Positions 28,231 through 37,132 of a stretch of DNA of 64,000 bases are shown one piece after another. Every line of letters begins with the position of its first letter. Position 1 is the first letter of the stretch. The translations under genes and the position numbers were made by a program. The notes under the pieces were generated by a model. That model saw only the letters and a list, made by a program, of their open reading frames with translations, was not told the DNA's origin and made no database searches. Source of the stretch: Microthrixaceae bacterium (GTDB taxonomy: Bacteria; Actinomycetota; Acidimicrobiia; Acidimicrobiales; DATDAH01). The stretch is from the NCBI GenBank assembly GCA_020637195.1, contig JACJWK010000004.1, positions 181,868-245,867 on the forward strand, written 5' to 3'.

Positions 28231-29177
28231 GCCCCGCATCGACACCGGGGCGGGCCCCCGCCCGCCACCTCGCGATCGTCGGTGTGACCGCCTCGGGCAA
28301 GTCCGCCCTGGCGATGGCGGTGGCCCGGGCCCGACCCGGGATCGAGCTCGTCTCGGTGGACTCGATGCAGGTGTACCGGGAGATGGACATCGGCACCGCG
28401 AAGCCGACGCTCGACGAGCGGGCGGAGGTGGTGCATCACCTGATCGACCTCGCCGACCCGAGCGAGGAGTTCACCGTCACGCGCTTCCAGCAGGCGTTCC
28501 GCGAGGCCCTCGCCGGCATCGAGGCCCGGGGCCACCGTGCCGTGCTGGTGGGCGGCACCGGCCTGTACCTGCGCGCCGTCGTCGACGACCTGGAGATCCC
28601 CGGTCGTTACCCCGACGTGCGGGCGGAGCTCGAGGCGCGCGCCGACGCGGAGGGTGCACCGGCGCTCCACGCCGAGCTGGCCGCCCTCGACCCGGTGGCG
28701 TCGACCCGCATGGAGCCGTCGAACCGCCGCCGCGTGGTGCGGGCGCTCGAGGTCACCCTCGGGAGCGGGCGGCCCTTCTCGTCGTTCGGCCCCGGTCTCG
28801 ACGCCCATCCCGACGTCCCCTACGCCCTGGTCGGGCTCGCCGTGCCGAGCGACGTGGGCGCCATCCGGATCGCCGACCGCTTCGACCGACTCCTCGCCGC
28901 CGGCTTCGTCGACGAGGTCCGGGCGCTGGCGGGTCGTCCCGCAGGGCTGTCGCGCACCGCCCGTCAGGCACTCGGCTACCGGGAGCTGCTCGCCCACGTC
29001 GAGGACGACCTCCCCCTCGACGTCGCGGTCGAGCGGGCCGTGGCCGCGACCCGCCGCTTCGCCCGCCGGCAGCGAGCCTGGTTCCGCCGAGATCCCCGCA
29101 TCCGCTGGGTGGACGCCACCGAGGAACCCGTGAGGGTTCTCGACGCCGTCCTGCGAGACTGGCCGGAATGCGCCTGA
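28227..29177 (+). CDS. miaA: tRNA dimethylallyltransferase
   Basis: MiaA adds the dimethylallyl group to A37 of tRNAs reading U-initial codons. The P-loop GVTASGKSALA is near the start, followed by the DSMQVYREMDIGTAKP motif, VGGTGLYLRA and the SRTARQALGYREL segment; the C-terminal RRFARRQRAWFRRDPRI is typical. About 316 residues from 28227. The start is uncertain: no ATG, GTG or TTG precedes the P-loop at a suitable distance, and 28227 is a CTG overlapping the miaB stop as CTGA. The frame is also open upstream to a GTG at 28026, but those codons belong to the miaB TRAM domain. Confidence 0.88.
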   Translation: MSPASTPGRAPARHLAIVGVTASGKSALAMAVARARPGIELVSVDSMQVYREMDIGTAKPTLDERAEVVHHLIDLADPSEEFTVTRFQQAFREALAGIEARGHRAVLVGGTGLYLRAVVDDLEIPGRYPDVRAELEARADAEGAPALHAELAALDPVASTRMEPSNRRRVVRALEVTLGSGRPFSSFGPGLDAHPDVPYALVGLAVPSDVGAIRIADRFDRLLAAGFVDEVRALAGRPAGLSRTARQALGYRELLAHVEDDLPLDVAVERAVAATRRFARRQRAWFRRDPRIRWVDATEEPVRVLDAVLRDWPECA

Positions 29178-29983
29178 CCAAGCACCAGGGCCTCGGCAAC
29201 GACTTCCTCGTGCTGCTCGACGTCGACGGCACGCAGACGGTCACCCCCGAGCTGGCCCGGGCGGCCTGCGACCGCCACCTGGGCATCGGCGCCGACGGGC
29301 TCCTGCACGTCACCGCCGGCGGAGACGGCGCCGACGTCACCATGGCGCTGTTCAACGCCGACGGCTCGCGGGCCGAGATGAGCGGCAACGGGGTGCGCTG
29401 CCTGGGCCAGGCCGTCCTCCAGGCCGGCCTCGTCCCGGGCCCCCGTCTCCGCGTGGCCACCGACGCAGGGCTGCGCACCCTCGAGATCCTGCCCTCGGAT
29501 CGGGCCGACACCCACCTCGTCACCGTGGACATGGGCCCGGTCGACGACCGGGGCGACGCCGCCGAGTGGATGGGGGCGGGCGTGGTCGCCGCCGGCTGGG
29601 CCAGCATGGGCAACCCCCACCTCGTCCTCTACGCGCCCGACCCCGACTCGGCGCCCGACGTGGTCGAGCTCGGTCCGGTGGTCAACGCCCGGACGCCGGG
29701 CGGGGCCAACGTGCACGTCGTCGCACTGGGGAGCTCGGACGACGAGCTCGTGCTGCAGGTCTACGAGCGGGGCGTCGGCCCCACGCTGGCCTGCGGGACC
29801 GGTGCGTGCGCGGCGGCGGCGGTCGCCCACCGGTGGGGTCTGGTCGGTGGCGACGTGCGGGTGCACATGCCCGGGGGCACCGCCCACGTCACCCTCACCG
29901 AGCGCACGATCCTGCTCGGTGGCCCCACGACCTCCGTCGCGCTGATCGAGCTGCCCTGGCCGGTGCCCGGGACGACGGCCTGA
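29168..29983 (+). CDS. dapF: Diaminopimelate epimerase
   Basis: DapF converts LL- to meso-diaminopimelate for peptidoglycan and lysine. The 271-residue protein has both active-site cysteines, in MSGNGVRCLGQ (about residue 77) and ACGTGACAAA (about 210), and the N-terminal KHQGLGNDFLVLLD. Length and motifs are normal. The start overlaps the end of miaA by ten bases. Confidence 0.96.
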   Translation: MRLTKHQGLGNDFLVLLDVDGTQTVTPELARAACDRHLGIGADGLLHVTAGGDGADVTMALFNADGSRAEMSGNGVRCLGQAVLQAGLVPGPRLRVATDAGLRTLEILPSDRADTHLVTVDMGPVDDRGDAAEWMGAGVVAAGWASMGNPHLVLYAPDPDSAPDVVELGPVVNARTPGGANVHVVALGSSDDELVLQVYERGVGPTLACGTGACAAAAVAHRWGLVGGDVRVHMPGGTAHVTLTERTILLGGPTTSVALIELPWPVPGTTA

Positions 29984-30041
29984 CCGGGCGCCCGTTATCC
30001 GTTCGTCCGCCGATGCCGAGCTCGGGTAGGCAGGTGGGGCC

Positions 30042-31307
30042 ATGGCCCTGATCGACCGGTCGTTCCGGGAGAAGATCGTGATCGTCGGCGTGCAGCTGCC
30101 CGGCGAGCGCGAGGAGGCGGTCGAGGAGTCCCTCGACGAGCTCGCCCTGCTCGTGGACACGGCCGGGGCGGACGTGGTGGCCCGCACCAGCCAGCGTCGC
30201 GACGCCCCGGACCCGGCGTACTACGTCGGCCGGGGCAAGGTCGACGAGCTGCGCGAGCTCTCGCTCGAGGTGGACTCGGACACGGTCGTGTTCGACGACG
30301 AGCTGAGCCCGGCGCAGCAGTACAACCTGGAGAAGATCCTCGGGCGCACCGCCATCGACCGCACCGCGGTGATCCTCGACATCTTCGCCCAGAACGCCCA
30401 CAGCCAGGAGGGCAAGGCCCAGGTCGAGCTGGCCCAGCTGCGCTACCGGCTGCCCCGCCTGCGGGGCCGCGGCAACCAGCTCAGCCAGCAGGGCGGTGGC
30501 CTGCTCGGCAACCGCGGTCCCGGGGAGACCCAGCTCGAGGTCGACCGACGTCGGCTGGTGCGGCGCATCCACAAGCTCGAGGCCGAGCTCCGCCAGATCG
30601 CCTCGCACCGGGCCAACCAGCGCAAGGCCCGGAAGCGCTCCCGGGTCCCCACGGTGGCGGTCGTCGGCTACACGAACGCGGGCAAGTCGACCCTGCTCAA
30701 CCGGCTCACCGACGCCGGCGTCCTCGTGGAGGACCGCCTGTTCGCCACCCTCGACGCCACCACCCGCCGCCTCGAGTTGGCGGGCGGACGGACCGTGCTC
30801 GTGACCGACACCGTCGGGTTCGTCCAGAAGCTCCCGCACCAACTGGTCGAGGCGTTCAAGTCGACGCTCGAGGTCGTCACCGAGGCCGACCTGCTCGTGC
30901 ACGTGGTCGACGCCTCCGCCCCGGACCCCGACGCCCAGATCGCCGCGGTGCGGTCGGTGCTCACCGAGATCGGGGCCGGCGAGGTGCCCGAGCTCCTCGT
31001 GTGGAACAAGGCGGACCGCACGGGGGAGGCGGACCGCCGAGCCGCTCGCCATCCCGGCTCGGTCGCGGTCTCGGCGCGGACGGGCCTCGGCATCGACCAC
31101 CTCGTCGAGGTCCTCGGCGACCGGCTGGCCCGGGCCACCGAGCTCGTCGACCTGCTGGTGCCGTTCGAGCGGGGTGACGTGCTGGCCCGGGTGCACCGGG
31201 AGGGCGAGGTGGTCGAGGAGCGCGCCACCGAGGGAGGGATGGCGGTGCGGGCACGGCTCGACGAGACGGCTGCCGGCCGGCTCACGCCGTACGTTGTCAC
31301 CCCGTGA
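30042..31307 (+). CDS. hflX: GTPase HflX
   Basis: HflX is a ribosome-associated GTPase that rescues stalled ribosomes. The 421-residue protein shows the N-terminal HflX domain (YYVGRGKVDEL, then VFDDELSPAQQ and LEKILGRTAIDRT), the linker GPGETQLEVDRR, and a G domain with G1 GYTNAGKS near 208, G3 DTVGFVQKLP near 255 and G4 NKAD near 322. Its last bases overlap the GTG start of dapC. Confidence 0.95.
   Translation: MALIDRSFREKIVIVGVQLPGEREEAVEESLDELALLVDTAGADVVARTSQRRDAPDPAYYVGRGKVDELRELSLEVDSDTVVFDDELSPAQQYNLEKILGRTAIDRTAVILDIFAQNAHSQEGKAQVELAQLRYRLPRLRGRGNQLSQQGGGLLGNRGPGETQLEVDRRRLVRRIHKLEAELRQIASHRANQRKARKRSRVPTVAVVGYTNAGKSTLLNRLTDAGVLVEDRLFATLDATTRRLELAGGRTVLVTDTVGFVQKLPHQLVEAFKSTLEVVTEADLLVHVVDASAPDPDAQIAAVRSVLTEIGAGEVPELLVWNKADRTGEADRRAARHPGSVAVSARTGLGIDHLVEVLGDRLARATELVDLLVPFERGDVLARVHREGEVVEERATEGGMAVRARLDETAAGRLTPYVVTP
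31290..31295 (+). promoter_or_regulatory. -10 element TACGTT before dapC
   Basis: TACGTT lies inside the last codons of hflX, eight bases before the dapC GTG. It would allow leaderless transcription of dapC apart from read-through. Confidence 0.45.
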
Positions 31308-32422
31308 GCGCCCCCGCGGGATTCCAGCCGCCGCCCTACCCCTACGACCGCCTCGACGAGCTGAAGGCGACGGCCGACCGCCACGAGGGCGGCTGCGTGG
31401 ACCTCTCCATCGGCACGCCGTGCGACCCACCACCCGCCGCCGTGGTGGCGGCCCTGGCCGCGTCGGGGGCCGAGCGGGGCTACCCGGCGTCGGTGGGCAC
31501 ACCCGCGTTCCGGGAGGCGGCGGCGGGCTGGCTCGAGCGCCGCCTCGGGGTCTCGGTGGACGCCGAGCACATCGGTGCGTGCGTCGGCACGAAGGAGCTC
31601 GTCGCCGGACTGCCCCAGTGGTTGCGCCTGCGCCGCCCCGACCTGGACACCGTGCTGTACCCGGCGGTCAGCTACCCGAGCTACGCGATGGGGGCCACCC
31701 TGGCGGGGTGTCGGGCCGTACCGGTCCCCGTCGACGAGCGGTGGCGCCTGGACCTGTCCGCCGTCGACCCCGCCGACGCCCGGCGGGCCCTGTGCCTGTG
31801 GGCCAACACGCCCGGCAACCCCGCGGGCGGCCTCGACGACCTGGGCGCGGTGGCGGCCTGGGGCCGGCGGCACGGGGTGCCCGTGTTCAGCGACGAGTGC
31901 TACGCCGAGTTCACCTGGGACGGCCCGCCGCGCACGATCCTCGCCGAGGGGGACGCGGGGGTCGTGGCCGTCCACTCGCTCTCCAAGCGCTCGAACCTGG
32001 CCGGCGCCCGCCTCGGCTTCTACGCCGGTGACCCCGACCTCGTCCACTACCTGCGCGAGGTGCGCAAGCACGCCGGCTTCATGCCCCCGGGCCCGGTGCA
32101 GGCGGCCGGCGTGGTGGCCTACGGCGACGACGAGCACGTCGACGAGCAGCGGGCCCGCTACCGGCGGCGACTGCACCGCGCCGCGGAGATCCTGCGCGCC
32201 GCGGGGCTCGACGCGCCGCTGCCGGGGGGCGGGTTCTACCTGTGGGTCCCCGCCCCCGGAGGCGATGCCTGGTCGCTCGCGGCGCGGCTCGCCGCCGACG
32301 CCGGCGTGCTCGTCAGCCCCGGCGACTTCTACGGCGACGCCGGCGCCGGCCACGTCCGGCTGGCCCTGGTGCAGCCCGACGACCGGCTCGAGCTCGTGGC
32401 CCGCCGCCTCGGCGTGGGCTGA
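31304..32422 (+). CDS. dapC: Succinyldiaminopimelate transaminase
   Basis: A fold-type I PLP aminotransferase of 372 residues. The PLP lysine is in HSLSKRSNLAGARLGF near residue 228, with NTPGNPAGG (about 166) and SDECYAEFTWDG (about 195) around the cofactor. Actinobacterial DapC proteins have the same SLSKRSN signature. The setting directly before dapD and dapE makes the N-succinyl-L,L-diaminopimelate:glutamate role very likely. Confidence 0.9.
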   Translation: MSAPAGFQPPPYPYDRLDELKATADRHEGGCVDLSIGTPCDPPPAAVVAALAASGAERGYPASVGTPAFREAAAGWLERRLGVSVDAEHIGACVGTKELVAGLPQWLRLRRPDLDTVLYPAVSYPSYAMGATLAGCRAVPVPVDERWRLDLSAVDPADARRALCLWANTPGNPAGGLDDLGAVAAWGRRHGVPVFSDECYAEFTWDGPPRTILAEGDAGVVAVHSLSKRSNLAGARLGFYAGDPDLVHYLREVRKHAGFMPPGPVQAAGVVAYGDDEHVDEQRARYRRRLHRAAEILRAAGLDAPLPGGGFYLWVPAPGGDAWSLAARLAADAGVLVSPGDFYGDAGAGHVRLALVQPDDRLELVARRLGVG

Positions 32423-32474
32423 GCCCGGCCGTGCCGTCGGCGCCAGGGGATCGCTCGCCGCGGCGGGCCGCGCG

Positions 32475-32480
32475 TAGGGT
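32475..32480 (+). promoter_or_regulatory. -10 element TAGGGT before dapD
   Basis: TAGGGT is six bases before the dapD ATG, in a 64-base gap after dapC. Confidence 0.5.
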
Positions 32481-32486
32481 GCGGCC

Positions 32487-33307
<821 letters not shown>

Positions 33308-33311
<4 letters not shown>

Positions 33312-34396
33312 CGGGCCCGCGCCCGCGCCCGCCTCACGACCTGCTCGCCCTCACCGCCGAGCTCGTCGACATCCCGTCGGTCAGCCGGGACGAGGCGGCC
33401 ATCACGGCGCACCTCGAGCACGAGCTGCGCGCCCTCGGCCACCTGGACCTGACCCGCGTCGGCGACAACCTCGTCGCCCGCACCGAGCTCGGTCGGCCCT
33501 CCCGCCTCGTCCTGGCCGGGCACACCGACACGGTCCCGGCGGCGGGCAACGAGCGGGCGCGCATCGAGGGCGACACGCTGTGGGGTCTGGGCGCGGCCGA
33601 CATGAAGGGCGGGCTGGCGGTGATGCTCGAGCTCGCCCGCACGATGCCGTCGCCGGCGGTCGACGTCACCTACGTCTTCTACGCGCGCGAGGAGATCGAC
33701 GCGTCCGCCAGCGGGCTCGGCGAGCTGTTCGCCGCCCGACCCGACCTGATGGTGGGCGACGCCGCGATCCTGGGTGAGCCCACGGCGGCGGCGATCGAGG
33801 CCGGCTGCCAGGGCACCATGCACCTCCGGGTCGACCTGGCCGGGCGCCGGGCGCACTCCGCTCGGCCGTGGATGGGCCGCAACGCCGTGCACCGGCTGGG
33901 GGCGCTCCTCGCCGCGGTGGAGGCCCGGCCCGAACGGCGCCCGGTCCTGCAGGGATGCGAGTACCGCGAGGCGCTCCAGGCGGTCTCGGTGGAGGGGGGC
34001 GTCGCCCGCAACGTCGTGCCCGACGAGGCGTCGGTCACGCTCAACCACCGCTTCGCCCCCGACCGCACGCCCGACGAGGCCGAGGCCGCGGTGCGCGAGG
34101 TCCTGGCGCCGGTCCTGGACGAGGGCGACCGGGTGGAACGGCTCGAGGTCGCCGACGGCGCCGCGCCGGGCCTCGACCACCCGTTGCTGGCGGCGCTGGC
34201 GGGTCGCCACGACCTGGAGATCCGGGCCAAGCTGGGGTGGACCGACGTCGCCCGCTTCGCGGCCGCGGGCGTGCCCGCGGTGAACCTCGGCCCGGGGGAC
34301 TCGACCTACGCCCATCGGGCCGACGAGCACGTCGAGCGCGACTTCCTGGACGCCACCTGGTTCGTGCTGGCCGACCTGCTCGAGCGCGGCGTCTGA
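33308..34396 (+). CDS. dapE: Succinyl-diaminopimelate desuccinylase
   Basis: DapE is a di-zinc M20-family hydrolase that frees LL-diaminopimelate. In the 362-residue protein the metal-binding set is visible: His and Asp in AGHTDTVPA (about 71), Asp in GAADMKGG (about 100), Glu pair in YAREEID (about 130), Glu in ILGEPTAAA (about 157) and the final His in DSTYAHRADEHV near 340. The start overlaps dapD by ATGA; dapC, dapD and dapE form one operon. Confidence 0.94.
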
Positions 34397-34442
34397 GGCC
34401 GCCGGCGCCCGCTCGACCGGGCCGCCCGGGGCCCGGCGCCCG

Positions 34443-34488
34443 TACACTGCGGCTCGCAGCATCCGCGACCGACCCTTGCGACAAGGAG
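34443..34488 (+). promoter_or_regulatory. Promoter -10 and Shine-Dalgarno of the peroxiredoxin gene
   Basis: TACACT at 34443-34448 is a good -10. AAGGAG at 34483-34488 lies 11 bases before the ATG. The message would carry a leader of about 45 bases, unlike the leaderless genes nearby. Confidence 0.5.
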
Positions 34489-34499
34489 CACCCCGCCCC

Positions 34500-34961
34500 A
34501 TGGCCCTCGCCCCCGGCACCGCCGCCCCCGCCTTCGAGCTGCCCGACCAGAACGGCGACACCGTCAAGCTGTCGGACTTCCAGGGCGAGCAGGCGGTCGC
34601 CCTCGTCTTCTACCCGTTCACCTTCACCGGGATCTGCGAGGGCGAGCTCTGCCGCCTGCGCGACGACCACTCGCAGTTCACCGACGCCGGCGTGGCCGTG
34701 CTGGCCGTGTCGTGCGACTCGAAGAACTCGCAGAAGGTGTGGGCCGAGCAGCAGGGCTACACCTTCCCGGTGCTCTCGGACTTCTGGCCCCACGGCGAGG
34801 TCGCCCAGGCCTACGGCGTGTTCAACGAGGCGCTCGGTTGCGCCAACCGGGCGACGTTCGTCATCGGCACCGACGGCACCATCGTGGACGCCTTCGAGAC
34901 CGAGAACCTCGGGGTCGCCCGCGAGGCCGACCGCTACACCGAGGCCCTCGCCAAGCTGTAG
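34500..34961 (+). CDS. ahpE: AhpE-type peroxiredoxin
   Basis: A 153-residue thiol peroxidase that reduces hydroperoxides. The length and the segments FTGICEGELCRLRD, LSDFWPHGEVAQAYGVFNE and ANRATFVI match mycobacterial AhpE, which is also 153 residues. The peroxidatic cysteine is Cys46. A second cysteine, Cys51, stands five residues later, the spacing found in atypical two-cysteine BCP/PrxQ enzymes, whereas mycobacterial AhpE is regarded as one-cysteine. An internal disulfide cycle is therefore possible. It lies convergent to lexA. Confidence 0.88.
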   Translation: MALAPGTAAPAFELPDQNGDTVKLSDFQGEQAVALVFYPFTFTGICEGELCRLRDDHSQFTDAGVAVLAVSCDSKNSQKVWAEQQGYTFPVLSDFWPHGEVAQAYGVFNEALGCANRATFVIGTDGTIVDAFETENLGVAREADRYTEALAKL

Positions 34962-35151
34962 CCGAAGCGTGCTCGCGGGGGCCCGCCGGCCACCGGCCGG
35001 TCGGTCCCGCGCGGGACGCCCGACCGCTTCCACCGGCGTGGTCCGGCCCGCCGCGCGGCGAGGGTCGGAGACACAGCGGTGACCGGACCCCGCCGCCGCA
35101 GGCTCTCATCCCGAAACGCGGAAGCGAGAGGACCGCGACGAGCGATCGCTT

Positions 35152-35787
35152 CTACACCTTGCGCATCACCGTGACGACCTTGCCGAACAGCACGACCTCG
35201 TCGGCGGGGTAGCGCATCGGCTCGTAGGCGGCGTTGGCGGGCACGAGCACGACCGAGTCGCCCTCGCGGCGGTAGGTCTTGACCGTGGCCTCGCCGCCGG
35301 GGATCCCGGCCACGACGAGCTCGCCGGCGTTGGCGTCGGGCTGCGAGCGGGCCACGACGTAGTCGCCGTCGAGGATGCCCGCGTCGACCATCGAGTCGCC
35401 CCGCACCCGCAGCATGAACAGGTCGCCCTCGCCGGCGAGGTCGGCGGGGACCGGGATGGTCTCCTCGACGTTCTCCTGGGCGAGGACGTCGGTGCCGGCG
35501 GCCACGTCGCCCACGAGCGGGACGTGGCGCACGGGCCGGCGTTCGACGGCCGCGCCCGAGGTCGGGTCGTAGCGCACCTCGAGGGCGCGGGGCTTGGTGG
35601 GGTCGCGTCGCAAGAAGCCGTAGCGCTGGAGGGTGGCGAGGTGGGAGTGGACCGTGGACGGCGAGGTGAGGCCGACCGCCTCGCCGATCTCACGCACCGA
35701 CGGGGGATAGCCCCGCTCGCGCATCTGCGCGTCGATGAAGTCGAGGATCTCCCGCTGGCGCTCGGTGAGGGTGACGTTGTCCGACAT
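35152..35787 (-). CDS. lexA: SOS repressor LexA
   Basis: LexA represses DNA-damage genes and cleaves itself when RecA filaments form. The 211-residue protein has an N-terminal winged helix (TERQREILDFIDAQMRERGY, then PSVREIGEAVGL), the cleavage site Ala97-Gly98 in GDVAAGTD, the nucleophile Ser132 in GDSMVDAG and the general base Lys170 in ATVKTYRR. The ATG at 35787 gives MSDNVTLTE, the expected start; the frame stays open upstream but over the operator region. Two strong SOS boxes lie upstream, shared with the divergent LysM gene. Confidence 0.96.
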   Translation of the reverse strand: MSDNVTLTERQREILDFIDAQMRERGYPPSVREIGEAVGLTSPSTVHSHLATLQRYGFLRRDPTKPRALEVRYDPTSGAAVERRPVRHVPLVGDVAAGTDVLAQENVEETIPVPADLAGEGDLFMLRVRGDSMVDAGILDGDYVVARSQPDANAGELVVAGIPGGEATVKTYRREGDSVVLVPANAAYEPMRYPADEVVLFGKVVTVMRKV

Positions 35788-35928
35788 GGCTACCGCCTTG
35801 GTCGTCGGCCGGCGCGGGCGCCGGGAGGGCGAGTGGTGCCTGTTCGATCCCGGAGGCGTCGAACAGACGTACGCACCGTACCACCGGGGCCCGGTGGTGG
35901 CAAACATCTGTTCGTCGCGCCCTTGACA

Positions 35929-35944
35929 CCGAACGTCCGTTCGT
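35929..35944. promoter_or_regulatory. LexA box 1 between lexA and the LysM gene
   Basis: CCGAACGTCCGTTCGT has the core GAAC-N4-GTTC with flanking C and G. A weaker AAAC-atct-GTTC is at 35902-35913 and a half-matching GAAC-agac-GTAC at 35861-35872. Confidence 0.85.
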
Positions 35945-35957
35945 GGTTGGGTGGCGA

Positions 35958-35973
35958 CCGAACGGGCGTTCGC
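35958..35973. promoter_or_regulatory. LexA box 2 between lexA and the LysM gene
   Basis: ACCGAACGGGCGTTCGCT contains GAAC at 35960-35963 and GTTC at 35968-35971 with four bases between. Its centre is 29 bases from that of box 1, nearly three helical turns, so LexA dimers could bind side by side. Confidence 0.85.
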
Positions 35974-36044
35974 TGCACCTCCGGGCCCAACCCGGCGCCC
36001 GCCCCCGCCAGGGGGCTGTCACACCCCCCGAGGAGAATGCCGCC

Positions 36045-36539
36045 ATGGTCGCCATCCAGTCCCTCGACACCGCCCCGGCCCTCGACCGTGCGCCGGCCCC
36101 GGCCCCCGTCGCCGACGGGCGGCCGCACCTCGTCCTGCTCCAGGGCGGGCGCAGCGAGACCGCGGCGCCCGGGTCCCCCTCGATGCACTCGATCCACCGG
36201 CGCCGCCGCCTGGCCGCCGCCGTCCTCGTCGTCGCGCTTGTGGTGGGCGCGGCGGTCGCGACGGTGGCGGCGCGCTCGGCGCTGGCCGGCAGCTCCGGGC
36301 CCGGCTCCCTCACCGTGCCCGCAGCTGCCACGCCCGCCGGCGCCCCGGCCGCCGTCGAGCCCACCGAGGTGGCGCCCGGCGCCACCTCGGTGGTGGTCGG
36401 CCCCGGCGACACGCTCTGGGGCGTCGCCCGCCAGATCACCCCTGCCGGCGGTGACGTCGCCGGCACGGTCGAGCGCCTGGTGGCCCGCAACGGCGGCGTC
36501 ACCGTCCTCCAGCCCGGCATGCGGCTCCTGCTCGACTGA
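36045..36539 (+). CDS. LysM-domain membrane protein, probable SOS-induced division inhibitor (DivS/ChiZ-like)
   Basis: A 164-residue protein with a cytoplasmic N-terminus, one transmembrane helix (about 56-76: AAAVLVVALVVGAAVATVAA), a Pro/Ala linker, and a C-terminal LysM peptidoglycan-binding domain (about 112-164: VVVGPGDTLWGVARQI). The arrangement lexA, divergent LysM gene, nrdR is the same as mycobacterial lexA-Rv2719c-nrdR and corynebacterial lexA-divS-nrdR, in which the LysM protein is damage-induced and delays division. The two LexA boxes upstream support the same regulation. GAGGAG lies nine bases before the ATG. Confidence 0.8.
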   Translation: MVAIQSLDTAPALDRAPAPAPVADGRPHLVLLQGGRSETAAPGSPSMHSIHRRRRLAAAVLVVALVVGAAVATVAARSALAGSSGPGSLTVPAAATPAGAPAAVEPTEVAPGATSVVVGPGDTLWGVARQITPAGGDVAGTVERLVARNGGVTVLQPGMRLLLD

Positions 36540-36563
36540 GCCCGCTCGACGGTCCGCGGGCTC
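36538..36563 (+). terminator. Hairpin after the LysM gene
   Basis: GAGCCCGC at 36538-36545 pairs with GCGGGCTC at 36556-36563 around a 10-nt loop and overlaps the stop codon. Confidence 0.5.
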
Positions 36564-36644
36564 GGCGGCGGGCGTGAACCGGGGCGCGACCGGGCCCGCG
36601 ACCGCGGGGAAGGCGCCGCCCGAGGCGGCCGAAGGGCGCCGCGC

Positions 36645-36650
36645 TAGCGT
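36645..36650 (+). promoter_or_regulatory. -10 element TAGCGT before nrdR
   Basis: TAGCGT lies seven bases before the nrdR ATG, consistent with leaderless transcription. Confidence 0.5.
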
Positions 36651-36657
36651 CAGCGCC

Positions 36658-37122
36658 ATGCGGTGCCCGAGCTGTGGAGGAGTCGACGACAAGGTCGTCG
36701 ACTCGCGCACGGCCGACGACCACACCGCCATCCGGCGGCGTCGCCAGTGCCTGGCCTGTCGTGCCCGCTTCACCACCTACGAGCGCCTCGAGGAGCTGCC
36801 CCTGGTGGTGGTCAAGCGGTCGGGCGACGAGGTGGCCTTCGACCGGGCGCGGATCATGAGCGGCGTCGAGGCGTCGGCCAAGGGTCGGCCCATCACCGCC
36901 GACCAGCTCGAGGTGCTCGCGCTCTCGGTCGAGGACGAGGTGCGCCTGCTCGGCGGCGAGATCAGCACCGAGCAGATCGGTCTCGCCGTGCTGGCCCGCC
37001 TGCGCGACCTCGACGAGGTGGCCTACGTCCGCTTCGCCAGCGTGTACAAGGGCTTCGACGATCCCCGTGACTTCGAGCGCGAGATCGGCTTGTTGAAGGC
37101 CACCGCCCCCAAGCCCCACTGA
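36658..37122 (+). CDS. nrdR: Transcriptional repressor NrdR
   Basis: NrdR senses ATP and dATP and represses ribonucleotide reductase genes. The 154-residue protein has the zinc ribbon MRCPSCGGVDDKVVDSR with a second pair CLACRARF (residues 1-40) and an ATP-cone domain (about 48-138: VVVKRSGDEVAFDR). The likely target nrdJ lies 1.4 kb downstream. No canonical 16-bp NrdR box was identified there with confidence. Confidence 0.96.
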   Translation: MRCPSCGGVDDKVVDSRTADDHTAIRRRRQCLACRARFTTYERLEELPLVVVKRSGDEVAFDRARIMSGVEASAKGRPITADQLEVLALSVEDEVRLLGGEISTEQIGLAVLARLRDLDEVAYVRFASVYKGFDDPRDFEREIGLLKATAPKPH

Positions 37123-37132
37123 GGGGCGGCCC

